From contig NC_072790.1 of the NCBI RefSeq assembly GCF_028583425.1, forward strand, positions 10,212,552 through 10,276,551: a stretch of DNA of 64,000 nucleotides. The letters are read 5' to 3'. Position numbers and translations under genes: made by a program. Source of the DNA: Eublepharis macularius (Eukaryota > Chordata > Lepidosauria > Squamata > Eublepharidae). Shown piece by piece: positions 1 to 12,152 of the stretch (its first letter is position 1; the number at the start of each line of letters is the position of its first letter). The notes under the pieces are model-generated. The model ran no database searches. It saw nothing but the letters and a program-made list of their open reading frames with translations, and was not told the DNA's origin.

Positions 1-803
1 TCATGGCAAAGATAATAACAGAGATTGTTTGCCATCGCCTGCACCTGCATAGCACCTAGGGGTGTGCACCCCCCCCCCCAAATTAGTTGATCCAGGTCTG
101 GGTTTCAAGGTGTAATGATTTAAAGTTTTAAGTGTGTTTCTTTAAACGCTTGGTAAATTGCAGAAGAACAAGGGGGTGAAAGAGAGAGATGAGTGAGTGA
201 GGTGACTGGTTGGTGACTGACAGTGTATGGATAAGAAGTGTGTATGGGTAAGAAGTGTGTGGGGAGAGTCCACAGATAACAGTTGGCCTGTTTTGTGAAG
301 GCTATGGAAGTGGGAGATTTTTGGGGAAGTGATCCAATTCTATTATTTTTAGATCTCAAACCCACCTGCCTAATGTCTTTACTGTCTGAACCTTCCAGCC
401 AGTCTATGCCACGTCTGATAGCATTCCAGATTCAATTCACTAATTCATAACTTGCAATTTACTACAGAAGTTTCCAACCATAAAGATAAATTATCTTCAT
501 CTTCTGCAGATTCTCTATGCATTCTTGCTGAGATCATGAGAGCTTTTGAACCAATATTTACTAGGCCTATCACACAAAGAAGTTGCCTTATGAGGGTAAT
601 ACCCCTGGAATCTGTGGTTTGACAGTGAATGCAAACAAACAAACAAACAAAACCTCTCGTGGAAGGCTAAAGAATTCAAAAAGAAAATTAACCATGAAAC
701 ACCGAGTGAACAGCTGGCACTAAAAAGTATTACAACTCTCTGTTGGCATATCACAAACACAATCATATCTGTAAGTTTGAACATTTCATCTCTCATCTGC
801 GTG
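1..803. other. Unannotated sequence (MACROD2 intron 3)
   Basis: I see no exon or classifiable repeat here. There is a short C tract near position 71. By position it is intronic to MACROD2 on the minus strand. Confidence 0.5.
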
Positions 804-970
804 TGGGTTTGATTCCTCCCTTCTCCACTTGAAGCCAGCTGGGTGACCTTGGGTCAGTCACAGCTCTTCCAGAGCTCTCTCAGCCCCATCCACCTAATAG
901 AGTGATTGTTGTGGGGATAACAACAACATACGTTGTAAACAGGGTGTTGTTGCCCTGTAGGGTAGTATCA
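804..970 (+). repeat. tRNA-derived squamate SINE, 5'-truncated
   Basis: The copy begins inside the tRNA-like part at the B-box-like GGTTTGATTCC. It continues through the conserved body (CTTGAAGCCAGCTGGGTGAC, then GGGTCAGTCACAGCTC, then GTTGTGGGGATAACAACAAC) and fades near the 3' part. It is the same family as the near-complete copies at 11.9, 14.8, 26.1 and 38.9 kb. The A-box half is missing. Confidence 0.8.
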
Positions 971-1003
971 CCACCACCACCACTATGGACTGGAAACAAT
1001 TAA

Positions 1004-2880
1004 TTGCGGTGGCCAAAGATAATAATTCATCTACATTGGTCAACTGTGAACTCAGGAATGAAGGTTCATTGTAATATACCTTTTTGTATCTCATCATCTA
1101 CTTGGGTGAACTGCTTCAGCTCTTTTTTTTCTTCAATGGAATTTGTTTCATTCTCAACTATTCCCTCTGACAACCTTCTTGTAGGGCCTTCAGTCACTCC
1201 TAAAGTTGTTGAACATCTCATCTCTCTTATGCGTGTGGGGAAATCCCCAGGTGCAGATTTAACTCCTAATGAGATATTTGAAGTTACTTCTTCCTGGTGG
1301 GCTGGTTTTAGCCCGAGTTTTTAATATAGTAAATGCCTCGAAACCATTCATTCATTCCAGAAATGAGGAATGACTGAGTGGGGAATGAATGCCTCTGGTT
1401 TCATTCCTCATTTCTGGAAACAGACTATTATAGTCCCCATTTTTTAAAAAAGGATCTCGCTCTGACCCAACATGTTACTGTCCGATTTCTTTATTACCCT
1501 GTTTAGGCAAATTATACTCCCCCTATCTATTGGATACGTTACCGGAATGGAAAGAATCTAATAATATTCTAGGCTAGGAGCAAACTGGCCTCAGGAAAGG
1601 TGGTTCTACTCTAGACCACTGATTCTTTTCCATTTAGCCAAAAAATATTTTTCATTTCTGGGAGCTCTTTATGCAGCCGTTATGGACCTTAAGGGAGCAC
1701 TCGACAGTATCTCTACATTAACAATTTGGAATAAACTAACTATTGTCCGATGAATTTTGTGGTTGATAGAAAATCTTCATATTGGCCAGGATACTCAAGT
1801 TAGATGTGGTGTAGATGGGAGGATTGTCTGAAAGTTTATCTATTGACAAGGGAGTCCAGCAGAGATGTTTGTTAGCTCTGTTTTCATTTAATTTATGTTT
1901 AAGTGATTTATCCAGCTCCTTTGATAAAAACTGTCACCCTCCCTGCTTAGCTGGCCTAGAGATCCCATTTTTTCAATATGCTGATGATGCAGTTTTGATG
2001 TCCCATTCTCACATTGGGCTCCAGAGACTTTTGAACAGCTTTGCCAACTACTGCCATTCAGAAGAGCTAGAAATTAATTTTAGTAAATGTACGGTACTTC
2101 TATTTCAGAAGAAAAGGAATCCTCCCTCATATCAATGGTCCATTGATAATATTAGCATTCAACAAGTAAAGGAATTTGTCTATCTGAGAATAGTTTTTAC
2201 ATATAAACTGAGCTGTCCCTTCGAACAGAATTGGGTCAACCATCGCTGGAGGTTAGAGCTTGGCAACTAACCTTTAACTTACATCTTAAAGTGCTCAACA
2301 GTATCTCTGGACATCTATCTTTATTAAAAGCAGATTCTCATATATCCTCCTGATCCAAGACTCTAGATATAAAACTTCATCTTTTGGGACTAAACCCTGA
2401 GATTATTCAGGGGCTGGAATTTGCAGTTGTCAAGTCCAATATGAAGAAGAACATCCAAGAAAGGGATTATCTGAGTACATGGTCTCGTGCCCACAGGGTT
2501 ATTTTTTGGTATTCCTCCTCCAAAATTACTGCCTTCTTATGCCTTTTATTTAATTATTTTAGAGCTGCCTTATTAACCCAATTGAATGTACAGTCCACTG
2601 CTGTCATGAAGGGAAGGTTAAGAAAAATTCCTCATCCAGACCACCTTTGCAGTTGCTCTCAGGGGAAAACAGGTACTTTAACACATATTCTGTTGGGGTG
2701 TCCTCTTTTTATCAGCCTTAGAAATATATTTTTTACACAGACAATTTTTCATCTTTGTCTTACCATAATCTAGTTTTACTCCTTTTATCTGATAGATCTA
2801 ATTTTATCCTTGCTGTGAGATTTATTCACCGGTATAGTGCCATGTCCAGATAAGGCTACTTAACGGACAGGTTTGGACTG
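1004..2880 (+). mobile_element. Decayed Vingi/I-like LINE, RT and C-terminal part (copy 1)
   Basis: This is a 5'-truncated, mutated non-LTR retrotransposon. Conceptual translation in shifting frames shows an RT entry region with GKSPGADLTPNEIF near 1240-1280, then FKKGS...ISLLPCLGKLY, then a FIDLKGAFDS-like motif. After those come GVQQRC near 1850-1870 and the catalytic YADDAVLMS at about 1976-2002. Near 2590-2720 there is a C-terminal cysteine/histidine segment (CSCSQG...THILLGC). Several frameshifts and stops break it, so it cannot be active. The endonuclease domain is absent. I assign it to the Vingi/I-type group by motif style only, and the family name is uncertain. Its 3' end abuts the DIRS terminus near 2900. 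Confidence 0.75.
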
Positions 2881-2899
2881 CTCAAGAGTTTTTGTCAAG

Positions 2900-4003
2900 G
2901 AGCTTTAATCAGATTAAAGGAAAGGAAAACAGGGTTGCTCTTACCATTAACTGTTGTTCATTGAGGTCTTCTGTGAGGCCTTCATGTGTCGCCTGCGGCC
3001 TAGGAGAGTGTGCATGCAGGTCCAGCGGACAAGGTAAATTGGCTTTCATATAACACAGCTGAATAGCCTGCACTACCCAATGTGAGACAGTTTGTGCACT
3101 CGCCCTCTGTCCCTTTTTTGGCCCAGCATAGCAGACAAAAAAATTCTATCCACTCTAAAATCCCTAGTACGGTCCAGACAGAATAGTATCTCCCTCTTCA
3201 CATCCAGAGTGTGAAGGGCCCTCTCTGCTGCGTCCGAGTATTTTGCAAAGAAGACTGGTAATGATATCTCCTGTGTTACATGGAATTTTGATACAATCTT
3301 AGGCAGGAAATCCAGTTACGGCCCAAAAATATTTTCAGGGTGTATCTTAAGAAATAGCATAGAGCTGCTAATTCACTGACCCTCCTGGCCGAAGTCACTG
3401 CTAGTAACAGTGCCACCTTCAGCATCAGTGACCTCAAAGGGCACGTGGCTAAAGGTTTGAAGGGCTTCGATATCAGTTTAGTCAATACAAGTTGCAGGGA
3501 CCATTGAGGGACTATTTTTCCTGTTGGTGGAAACATATTCTTTAAATCCCTTAAGAACAATTTTGAGGAGTAATGCGAGAACATTGTCTTTTCCCCCCCC
3601 ATAGGTTTGTGAAAGGCTGATATAGCTGCCAAATAAACCTTCACTGAAGAGAGAGTGTCCCGACTTTTTCAATTCTAGAAGAAACTCCCAAAACCCTAGC
3701 TAACGGGCAAGTGACTGGGTCAATCCCTCTCTCTACTGCCCAACTTGCAAACATACCCCATTTATATGAATACGACTGCCTCATGGACAGTCTTTTGGCA
3801 TTCAGTAACACCTCAGACACTTCAGCAGAAAAACATCTTATTGTTTCAGTAACCATGCCGTCAGTTTGAGTCTGTCTATTGCATGGTGGATTACCCCTTG
3901 CTGTACTATCAGGTCCCACAATGATAACAGAGGCACCCCCAAGACCACAAACCAAAAAACTCTGAGAAAAAACCACACCGGAGGCCAAAAAAGGAAAATT
4001 ATA
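2900..4003 (-). mobile_element. DIRS retrotransposon, 3' half: tyrosine recombinase (decayed)
   Basis: Read on the minus strand from 3988 to about 3130, the translation matches DIRS-type tyrosine recombinases. The N-terminal SAM-like part has EVSEVLLNAKRLSMRQSY and KWGMFASWAVERGIDPV. Next comes VKVYLAAISAFHKP, then PP..KIVPQWSLQLVLTKL, then the catalytic-arginine block TSARRVSELAAL near 3385. A further DVKR...LDRT-like segment lies near 3130-3250. A frameshift near 3640 separates the first two parts, so the gene is dead. The DIRS terminus is near 2905. The upstream half of the element lies at 7752-8340, separated by a Penelope-like insertion. Confidence 0.8.
3917..4003. repeat. Left copy of an ~85-bp direct duplication flanking the Penelope-like element
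   Basis: This segment matches 7752-7836 at roughly 85 percent by eye (shared AACAGAGGCACCCCCA and GGAGGCCAAAAAA). Both copies belong to the DIRS coding region, so they read as a duplication of the DIRS target made when the Penelope-like element inserted. Confidence 0.7.
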
Positions 4004-7000
4004 AATATTGATTTATAAATCTGTTAAAGTGAAAAGTGACTGGTGCATTCGTATTAATAAATATTTTAAGATCAATACTCAAATAGAAGGCAATAAATAT
4101 AGCAATAAATATACACATTTAGGATACAATACTCGGTGGGCGGCCAAAATCAAGGTAAGCAATAGTCACAAGAACATAATAGTCCATTTATAATATTTTC
4201 CTCCTTTCTTTGATGCAGATGTGGGTTCCAGGAGAGAATGGTCAGCCAAAGGCAGAAGTTCAACAGGTAAGTCAATCAATAAATAAGAACAAAGTTTCAC
4301 TTATCCTTTTTGCTTTCTTCACAGGTGGAGCCAAATAGATGGGGGGAGGACCCAAGGGACCCCCCAGCCCAACAAGTGGCTGGCTAATTTATTCAGACTT
4401 GTTTCATAGAAACCTCATCAGGGGCCAATTAAGAGTGGTCCACCAGTTCCAGCAGGCATTCTACAAATAAAACATAATTCATTCAAAATGCCTCTTAAAT
4501 TAATCAGTAAACATTTTCAAAATTCAAACCAAAAAACTTACTGCAAATACAATTTGATCAGTATAAGAGTCTATCAATGTATCCAGCAAGCATTGTACAA
4601 TAAAACAAAAATATCTTAACTAGCATGTACAGACTTCACAATCCAATATTTACATAAGAGTATCCAATAGAAGCTTAAACAATAACGTTTCAAACTATGT
4701 GTATTCTCATTGTTTCCAAGACTCGGCCAAATACAACATTGTTACAAAATGTCCAGCTATTTAAATGATGCAGAGCAGCAAACGGCACACAATTAAAGAG
4801 GCTGAATCCCATAATTAACAGAAATAAGGTTGATTCACAAAAAGCAAGACAAATTCAACTCGTTATTTAAACCCTGAGGGTATAAACAATCTAATGAATG
4901 AATCCAGAATGCTTCCCTATGTAATAATTCCTGTTGTGTCTGAATACCAGCTACATGTAATACTGTAAAATAGAAATCTGTTTCCTTATGATGTGAGTTA
5001 AGAAAATGATCTGCCAATGGAGCCTCCATCACCCGATTTCTAATTCTCGATATATATTCCAATATGTGAATCCTCACCGGTCTGATAGTGTTTCCTACAT
5101 TCAGTTTATTGCAGTTGCATATAATTAAATAAACAACGCCTGCTGTCTGATAAGTAGAAAAGCCTTTTATCTAATTGGTGTTGATCTATGTGGTAATTTC
5201 ACTGTGTTACCTGCTAAAGCCAAAGGGCAAATTTTACAATAGCCGAATGTATGATGTCCACTGGGTTTATTAATCGTAGGTTGTGGGATTCTCTGATCTC
5301 AATGGATAATTAATTTTTTTAAATTTTTAGTTTGCCTGAACCGAGTAACTGGTGATCTCTCATATCCCGAGATTCCAGACACTAAATGCCAGTGACTGTG
5401 AATTATACGTTTAATATCCAGTGACAAAGGAGTGTATTCTAGACCCCACCTCAGCATACAATCAGCCTGCTGATCTCTTTTAACAAATATATCCTTCCTC
5501 TGTCTCTCATCAGCCTGTGCCCTAGTACATGACAAAAAAAATTCAGGATAGCCCCTCTCTCTGAAGTCTCTTTCAAGTGTCTTACTCTCTCTAATGTAAT
5601 CCAAAACTGAAATAGAATTATGCTTTAAACGAAGCATCTGACTGTAAGGTATATTGTCTCGTATATGTCTCAGATGGTACAACTGATACTGTAAATATGA
5701 GTTTTTATCAGTGATTTTTTTTGTAAGGTCTCACTCCCACTCTACTGGTTGCATCTCTATATACCACCACATCCAAAATCTAATGTGACTGAGATCTGTT
5801 TGTAAAGACAATGTAATGTTCTTGTCTAGTTGATTGATCCAGTCCTCAAATTCATTAACATAGTCACGGCCATCAAACAAAATAAACAGATCACCAATAA
5901 AGCGTTTGTACACACAAATCTTGTGAAATGGATTCGTCTGTTTATTATGAATAAACATCTTCTCAAGGTTGGCAATATAGAGGTTTGCTACACTAGCGCC
6001 TGCTGCGCAACCCATAGCGACTCCTCTAATTTGGTAGTAAAACTGGTCAAGGAATCTAAAGTAGTTCTTCTCCAAAATCAAATCTAATTTGAGAAGGAAT
6101 GGTGTACTTGAGACCTGATCTTCACGTTCATACAAAGCACTCTCAACTAGCCCTTTCATGGGGGATTGATGTATAAAGTGACACCACTTATAAGGTGACA
6201 AAGACATGGTTAGGTCTTACAGACTGTCCTTTGATTGTCCTAATAAAATCCTCCGTGTCTTTTATGTAAGGTAAGGTCCTCATTACAGCAGGTTGCAGGA
6301 ATTTATCAATGTAAATAGATAACGGTTCAAGAACAGAGTTACGGGCCTGCCCAGGGGTGGGTAAATCCCTTTGTGTACCTTAGGAATGAGGTAAAAAACT
6401 GGTACACGAGGTGTTGGATTGATCAAAGCATGATATAAACTATCTTCAACATCCTCCAGTGCTAAAGCTTCATCTAATATGATTTTAATCAAGTCAGCTA
6501 TATGCATAGTCAGATCTCATGCAATGAGCTGATAATTAGTAGTATCCTGTAATTGAAAAGGACTTCTGCTACATACACTGAGGTGTGTAATACCACGATC
6601 CCGCCACCTTTATCTGCAGGTTTGATTGTAATATTGGAATCGTTGTCCAGTTTTCTAAGGGTTGACCATTCCTCTCTAGATAAATTATGTCAGACCTTGT
6701 GTGAGGTTTTCTCTATTATCACAATATCTCTAAGAACAGCACGTTCAAAAGCTTCAATCAAATGGTGTGTGATACTGGGGACAAAAGTAGACCTGCTCTT
6801 AAAAGGGATGCTCTCCTGAGTATTAGTGGGATAATAGCCTCTAAAGAATTTGCAGAGTCTGATTTGCCTTATCAACTTAAAAATGTTAATACGCGTTTGG
6901 AAGGCTCTATAAACGGGAGTAAATCGTAAGCCTTTATCAAGTATATCAGATTCCATTTTGGTTAAGGAAGGGGAAGAAAAAATAAAAATAAAACTTTGTT

Positions 7001-7751
7001 TTCCTTTCTGATAGAGGCAGTTTCCTCTCTCTAAAAAAGTTTTTTGTGGGTAATTGTTAGTGGATCTACTACATAAATTTCTAGTACTCACTCATTCCCC
7101 AATATATCAGGGTCTGAAGGGTCCGTAGTTTCTAGATCAGAAAGTCATTCTAATTGTTTAGCCCACGAGACCCGTTTCTGCGTGGTGTCTGTCTGGTCCC
7201 ACCAAGAATAAACTTTACCGGTATTATAGTCATGGCTGTCCCTCTTAAAACTTTTTGATCTTAACCTCCTTAGTCTTTTGTTCAAACTCTTTCACTACCT
7301 TCTTCAAATCTTTCAATTTATTCTCAAATTCATTAGTCATAGGCCCTTTAAGAGTTTCGGTGACTCTTTCAACATCCTTGGAGACTGCCTCCGCTTCCTG
7401 TGGGCAGGTCTGTACTATCAACACCATCAAGTCAAAAGAACACTTGTTTAATACAGATGCCCATTTTGTTCTAAATTCATCTTTATCTGAGAACATTCGG
7501 TGGTTTGTGAAGTCTCAAACCGAGTGGGATTTGTTGTAACTTGTGATATTTAAATAAAGTAGCTGAATAAAGCTGTAATTTCATCAGTTTGCATTGTAAG
7601 AATTCCAATGTATCCCAGTGCTCTTTTTGAGGCAGCGGAGTGTTAATATTACCCAAAACAGATGGAATGTTAGAAAAAAATCTTTTTTCTCCCTTCCTCT
7701 GTATACAGAAAAATTGATTGGTAGCTATCCATAACCTCACAACAAGAGAAA
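4004..7751 (-). mobile_element. Penelope-like element (PLE) inserted in DIRS, degenerate
   Basis: Minus-strand translation shows the parts of a Penelope-like element in order. An N-terminal coiled or charged segment lies at 7245-7496. A KADKGGG-type RT entry block (NITIKPADKGGGIVV) lies near 6590-6650. PVFYLIPKVHKG is near 6380-6420, and the RT core GVAMG...ASVANLYIANLEKMF lies at about 5960-6030. The catalytic box reads YKRFIGDLF instead of Y-I-D-D. The C-terminal GIY-YIG endonuclease region (GVVYLI...NVGNT, then RIRN...PLADHFL and LLHREAFWI) lies at 4840-5140. Many stops and frameshifts are present, and the first catalytic aspartate is replaced, so it is inactive. The Neptune-type subgroup is a guess. 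Confidence 0.85.
4401..4421 (-). ncRNA. Hammerhead-ribozyme-like core in the PLE 3' region
   Basis: On the minus strand CUGAUGA is followed by a short stem candidate (GUUUC, loop UAU, GAAAC) at 4401-4421. Penelope-like elements are known to carry hammerhead ribozymes in their terminal repeats. Here the GAAA box and stem II overlap, so the motif is probably degenerate. This is inference from the core only. Confidence 0.35.
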
Positions 7752-8340
7752 TCACAATTATAACAGAGGCACCCCCAGGACCATAAACTAAAAAACAGTG
7801 GAAAAACCACACTGGAGGCCAAAAAAGCAAAATTATAATTAAGTGGCGGAAGGTCCAGTTTGTCATCTGGTACAACCGATGGAACTACAGCTGCCTTGGC
7901 CAGAAAGGTGTTACTATTATTGCTGTCATCCCTTCTGTCTGCATTTTGGCTTACTATTCTTGAAATTAGGGAAATAAGGGGAAAGGCGTAGAATAGACTT
8001 CTTGACCAGCTTATCTGGAAGGCATCCCCTAATGAGTTGGGTTCCAGCCCCCACCCCGGAGCAGAATAAGGGAGCTTTTTTGTTTTCCTCTATGGCAAAC
8101 AGACCTATCTCTGGCTGGCCCCAATCTTGAAAGATGGGTACGATGTAACAGTCCTTGATGACCCACTCGTGAGTACAGTGAGCTAGAGTAGTCATCACGA
8201 CACTTAACTTTACATGTGCACATACAGTCCTAGTGTTATGTATTGACCTAGCCACAATGACAGAGGCCTCGTGATCCTACAGTATTGTTCGGAGAGGAAC
8301 TGAATACTCCCTTCCATATTAACAAAGACCGTGGCCATTA
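7752..8340 (-). mobile_element. DIRS retrotransposon, 5' half: RNase H-type region (decayed)
   Basis: Minus-strand translation from about 8260 to 7760 contains STHEW-like text, then DWGQPEIGLFAIEENKKAPL followed by FCS, then a stretch leading to a WPP..WF motif. This order resembles the RNase H end of the DIRS polyprotein just before the tyrosine recombinase. It is frameshifted. The recombinase half is at 2900-4003. Segment 7752-7836 is the right copy of the ~85-bp duplication. The upstream reverse transcriptase and gag parts are not seen, so the copy looks truncated near 8340. Confidence 0.65.
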
Positions 8341-9329
8341 CCAAATCAGAACCTGGTAACCAAGCCTCAACGAGCAACCCAACTGAATAGCCATGTGCAG
8401 ATATGTATCTTCTCTAACCGTAGAGTCATTTGTAATGTCAGTAATTCTCCCTTGCTAACGGCTGTCTTTGCTCACACAAAGAATGCTAGCAAAATATATA
8501 TGACCTGAAAAATCAATGCCCAAAACACCATGTTTGAACCTCTTGATTTGAACCAACTTGTGTTCAAAATGCTAGAATCCAGGGGATTTTCTCTCTCTCA
8601 AGCTTATAGGTACTAATCTGCCAAATCACAATGTTTATCTAGCTGGGCTAGTCACCCAGCACTAAAGTTTGCAGACACGGCTAGGAAAAGGTCACCTTCA
8701 TAAAACCACCCGAATCCCCTGGCCTAGACAACCACTATATTTCCCCCCAAATAGCTAGTAAGACCTTCTTCCAGGCTTCCTTCCGGCATTTTAAAATACT
8801 TACTGGTCCTAGTCAGTATTTTGTTTGCTTATTAGTTCTGTGTCTCCATACTGGTTAGGCTTCACTTACTGTGTTGTCAGTATTGCCACGGTCAAGGCAG
8901 GAAGGAGGAGCCAGGAGCAATTTAAGGGGACTGGGGAAGAGCTGGACAGAACCTGGTGGGTTATAAATTAAGCATGGTGTAAAGTACAGTACTGTCAGGC
9001 TGCAATAGTGGTTTCAGGAGAGAACACGGCGAGATTAGCAATGTACTGGTGGGTTAGAAACCTAGCTTATTCACGGCCATGCATTACTTTAAGAAAAAAC
9101 CACTCTAACTTCTGAGAAGGTGAAAATTTAATGAAAAAATCTTGATATCTGGCAGCCTCATATGATTGATTTCTTGTTCAGAGAAATAAAGGAGTAGATA
9201 GCTACATTAAAGCATGGTTCTCCCTTGAGGATTCTGGCACTCTGCTAACCAGCCTGGGATATTCCCTCATTCATACGATTACGCCAAAGAGCAGAGGAGT
9301 GTGCTTAAACATAGAAAGAAAATACGTAA
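8341..9329. other. Unannotated sequence (intron 3)
   Basis: I see no exon and no repeat that I can classify. Confidence 0.4.
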
Positions 9330-9398
9330 ACGTGCAGTGCCACCCTAAGCAGAGTTACAGCCTTCTAAATCCACTCGAATCAGTGACAATTCTGTATC
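9330..9398. repeat. Squamate interspersed repeat (AAGCAGAGTTACAGCCTTCTAAATCCA type)
   Basis: The text CCTAAGCAGAGTTACA followed by CTTCTAAATCCACTC resembles one arm of a short palindromic repeat common in lizards. Related arms occur at 61733-61792 and 61945-62028. The second arm is not obvious here. Confidence 0.45.
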
Positions 9399-10402
9399 GG
9401 ACGGCACTGCTCATCAGCTGCTCAGGTGATACAGAAGCAATTTGCTCAACAATTCTTCATCACTATACTTCTCCGAAGGACAGACAAGAGATCCACTTGC
9501 AGGCACAGTCTGCCATGGACTTTTCATGGGATCACAGCACCCCCTGGTGCCAAAAATCTGCCAACAGTCACAGAATGCAAACAGCCACAACACAGTCCTG
9601 GTAATTCCTTAAGGTACTGGAACAATAACCTGCACTTATAACACAAAAAAACAATACTGTAGAAGACAGCACTTAAGAAATAACCCTACCTAGATGGTAT
9701 TCACTCCAATGCAATTCACAGTTTTACTTCATCCAGCATTTAGCACCACTAAAACAATTATAAAACCATTTTTATATAAACAAAAGGCACAGCTAAACAT
9801 TACATTTAACAAAAGTGTTCCATACCCTGCATTTGCTGATATAATATGAACACAGAAGTTCAGGGAGCATGTTAGGGAAGCAAGGCAGGTAGAAAGGTGA
9901 AGCACCCTCTCGCGCCCCCCCCCCATTTATTAATATATAGTCCACGCCTAAAACTCCATTCAATGTGAATAAACTGTATATCCTTTAATAACTAAGCAAC
10001 ATATCTATAATCTGCAGAACTTTCCTACTGTGAACTAGAAGACAAAACATATTTTGAAGTAGTGTCTTTGTCAATGGTTTTTAATTTTTTTTCAATAGAA
10101 CCATTCCTTTAGAAAGGATAAAATCAATGCACAGAATCAAAATACCCCAAAATGCTAATAAACTGTCAATATCTTACTGAGCCATGCCCAGCCAGTCATT
10201 CGTCACAGGCTTATTTCCAAGACCATATCACAACCATTCCACAGAGTATCAGTGGCTAAAATACATTGGTAAAAACTAATTTTCAATCTCCATTTAATAG
10301 TAATTCAGTGAAGTTACTGGTAAAGAAAAGGTTTACAATGACCCCATGGGTTAGTCTCTAAAAGCCTGCTTGTCGCTTAAAAAAACCGTTGTAAATCAAG
10401 TA
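9399..10402. other. Unannotated AT-rich sequence (intron 3)
   Basis: I see no exon or classifiable repeat. A C tract lies near 9917. Confidence 0.4.
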
Positions 10403-10565
10403 GTAACACTCGATTTATATACTGCCCTTCAGGATGACTTAACGCCCACTCAGAGCGGTTTACAAAGTATGTTATTATTATCCCCACAACAAAACACCCT
10501 GTGAGGTGGGTGGGGCTGAGAGAGCTCTGAGACAGCTGTGACTGCCCCAAGGGCACCCATCAAAT
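10403..10565 (-). repeat. tRNA-derived squamate SINE, 3' part, minus strand
   Basis: Reverse-oriented SINE body: TATATACTGCCCTTCAGGA, then ACTTAACGCCCACTCAGAG, then CACCCTGTGAGGTGGGTGGG, then GAGAGAGCTCTGAGACAGCT. The tRNA-like head is missing. Confidence 0.8.
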
Positions 10566-11895
10566 CAAGCAGTGGTCTGCACTGGCGTTTTCAGGGACTC
10601 TGTCCTGTTTGATATTTGACAAACTAGCTAACTCACCTTGTCTTTTGGGTGTCTCCTAAATCACCCTCCTGAAATCGCTGTTAATCTGGCATCAGAAAAT
10701 GCAGACATCGATATTTTACAGGTACTCTTAAAGCTTATCTAATTCCATAACTTCGATATTAAAGACGGGCAGAATCCTTTCCATCTTCCTAAACATACTG
10801 CATTTCTTGAAACAAGAAATAAAATGGAATGAAATTCAATTAGAGCAAAGCAATAAGTTACATTATTTGGATGACTGGCTTTATGTTTCACTTCATTTTA
10901 TTCTCCATTATCTTAATTGATACAATTAACACAACATTTTTCTTGCTTCAGCATATCTTCATCCATGAACCCTGAAATAAACTCAAAACAAAAAACAAAA
11001 AGAGCCACTGGAACGGCTCCCTCACAGGACTATCTGCTTTTAATTCCCCCATCCTTAGGGCCAAACTAAATGTGGCAGTGCCCTTGTGGCCAACACTGCC
11101 GTGTTAAGGTGATTTTAAAACGCTGCCATCTCTGGGCACTCTCGTTTCTCCCCTGTACCCTTGTTCCCCCCCCCCCCACCTCTGTGCCTTTTCTCAAGTA
11201 TTGAAATGCCCACCAATGCAGCTGTTCTGGCACTTGAAAAGGCATGGGGGAAGGGGGGCGCAAAAGCACCACATTGCATTTTAAATGTTTCTACCTTGCC
11301 TTCCCCTCTCAAAGCAACTTACAGTACATCATAGCCAAAGATACACACTATGATAATAAATAAATTTCATATTTAACAAGTATCTGGCAGGATGACTCTG
11401 AGTCCCTTCCCCAAGAGCTCAGCAGAGCAGTCCTGTTTGGACCACGGCCTCCTCTGGAAGCAGCAGCCACCGTCTCCTCGGCCCAAGTTCCTTTGGAGCC
11501 TCAACAGCAGCTTCCTTCAGTATAACGGCTTCAAACGTTAAATCGAGACACAGAGGCTTGGTTCCCACAAAAGATATCTACTGATGGAAGGACTTCCATC
11601 ATCGGAGCTCAATTTCTGCCTCCCCTCTCCTACTGCAGCCCAAAACACCCTCCATGATGCTTCTGGAAGACAAAGGACCCCCAGAATAGCATGATGGGCA
11701 AGTTGGAGATTTGCCGGTGGGGTGGTAGTGGTGGTGGTAATAGGTGAAAGCCCCCGCCTTGTAGAGGTGGAAGTCACTGGAGGACCCAACTCAATGGATA
11801 CTAAGTTCCTAATAAATGCAAAACATTTTAGACTTTAAGATACAATCCATATTAGGCATCGTATCGTGATGGGAAAGACTTAAGTTATACAGTTT
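10566..11895. other. Unannotated sequence (intron 3)
   Basis: No exon is seen. There is a C tract near 11166 and a GGT/GGTAATAG-rich patch near 11720. Short matches to lizard repeat style near 11290-11370 could not be classified. Confidence 0.4.
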
Positions 11896-12152
11896 GAGCC
11901 AGTTTGGTGTAGTGGTCAAGAGCGCAGGACTCTGATCTGGAGAGCTGGGTTTGATTCCCCACTCCTCCGCTTGAAGCCAGCTAGGTGACCTTGGGCTAGT
12001 CACAGTTCTTTGGAGCTCTCTCAGCCCCACTCACCTCACAGGGTGTTTGTTGTGGGGATAATAATGACATACTTTGTAAACCATTCTGAGTGGGCAGGCA
12101 TTAAGTTGTCCTGAAGGGCAGTATGTAAATCAAATGTTATTATTATTATTAT
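11896..12152 (+). repeat. tRNA-derived squamate SINE, near full length
   Basis: It begins GAGCCAGTTTGGTGTAGTGG (A-box region) and carries a B-box-like GGTTTGATTCC. The conserved CTTGAAGCCAGCTAGGTGAC and GTCACAGTTC body follows, and it ends with AGGGCAGTATGTAAATC and a TTATTATTATTA tail. It has no coding capacity and depends on a LINE for movement. Confidence 0.9.
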
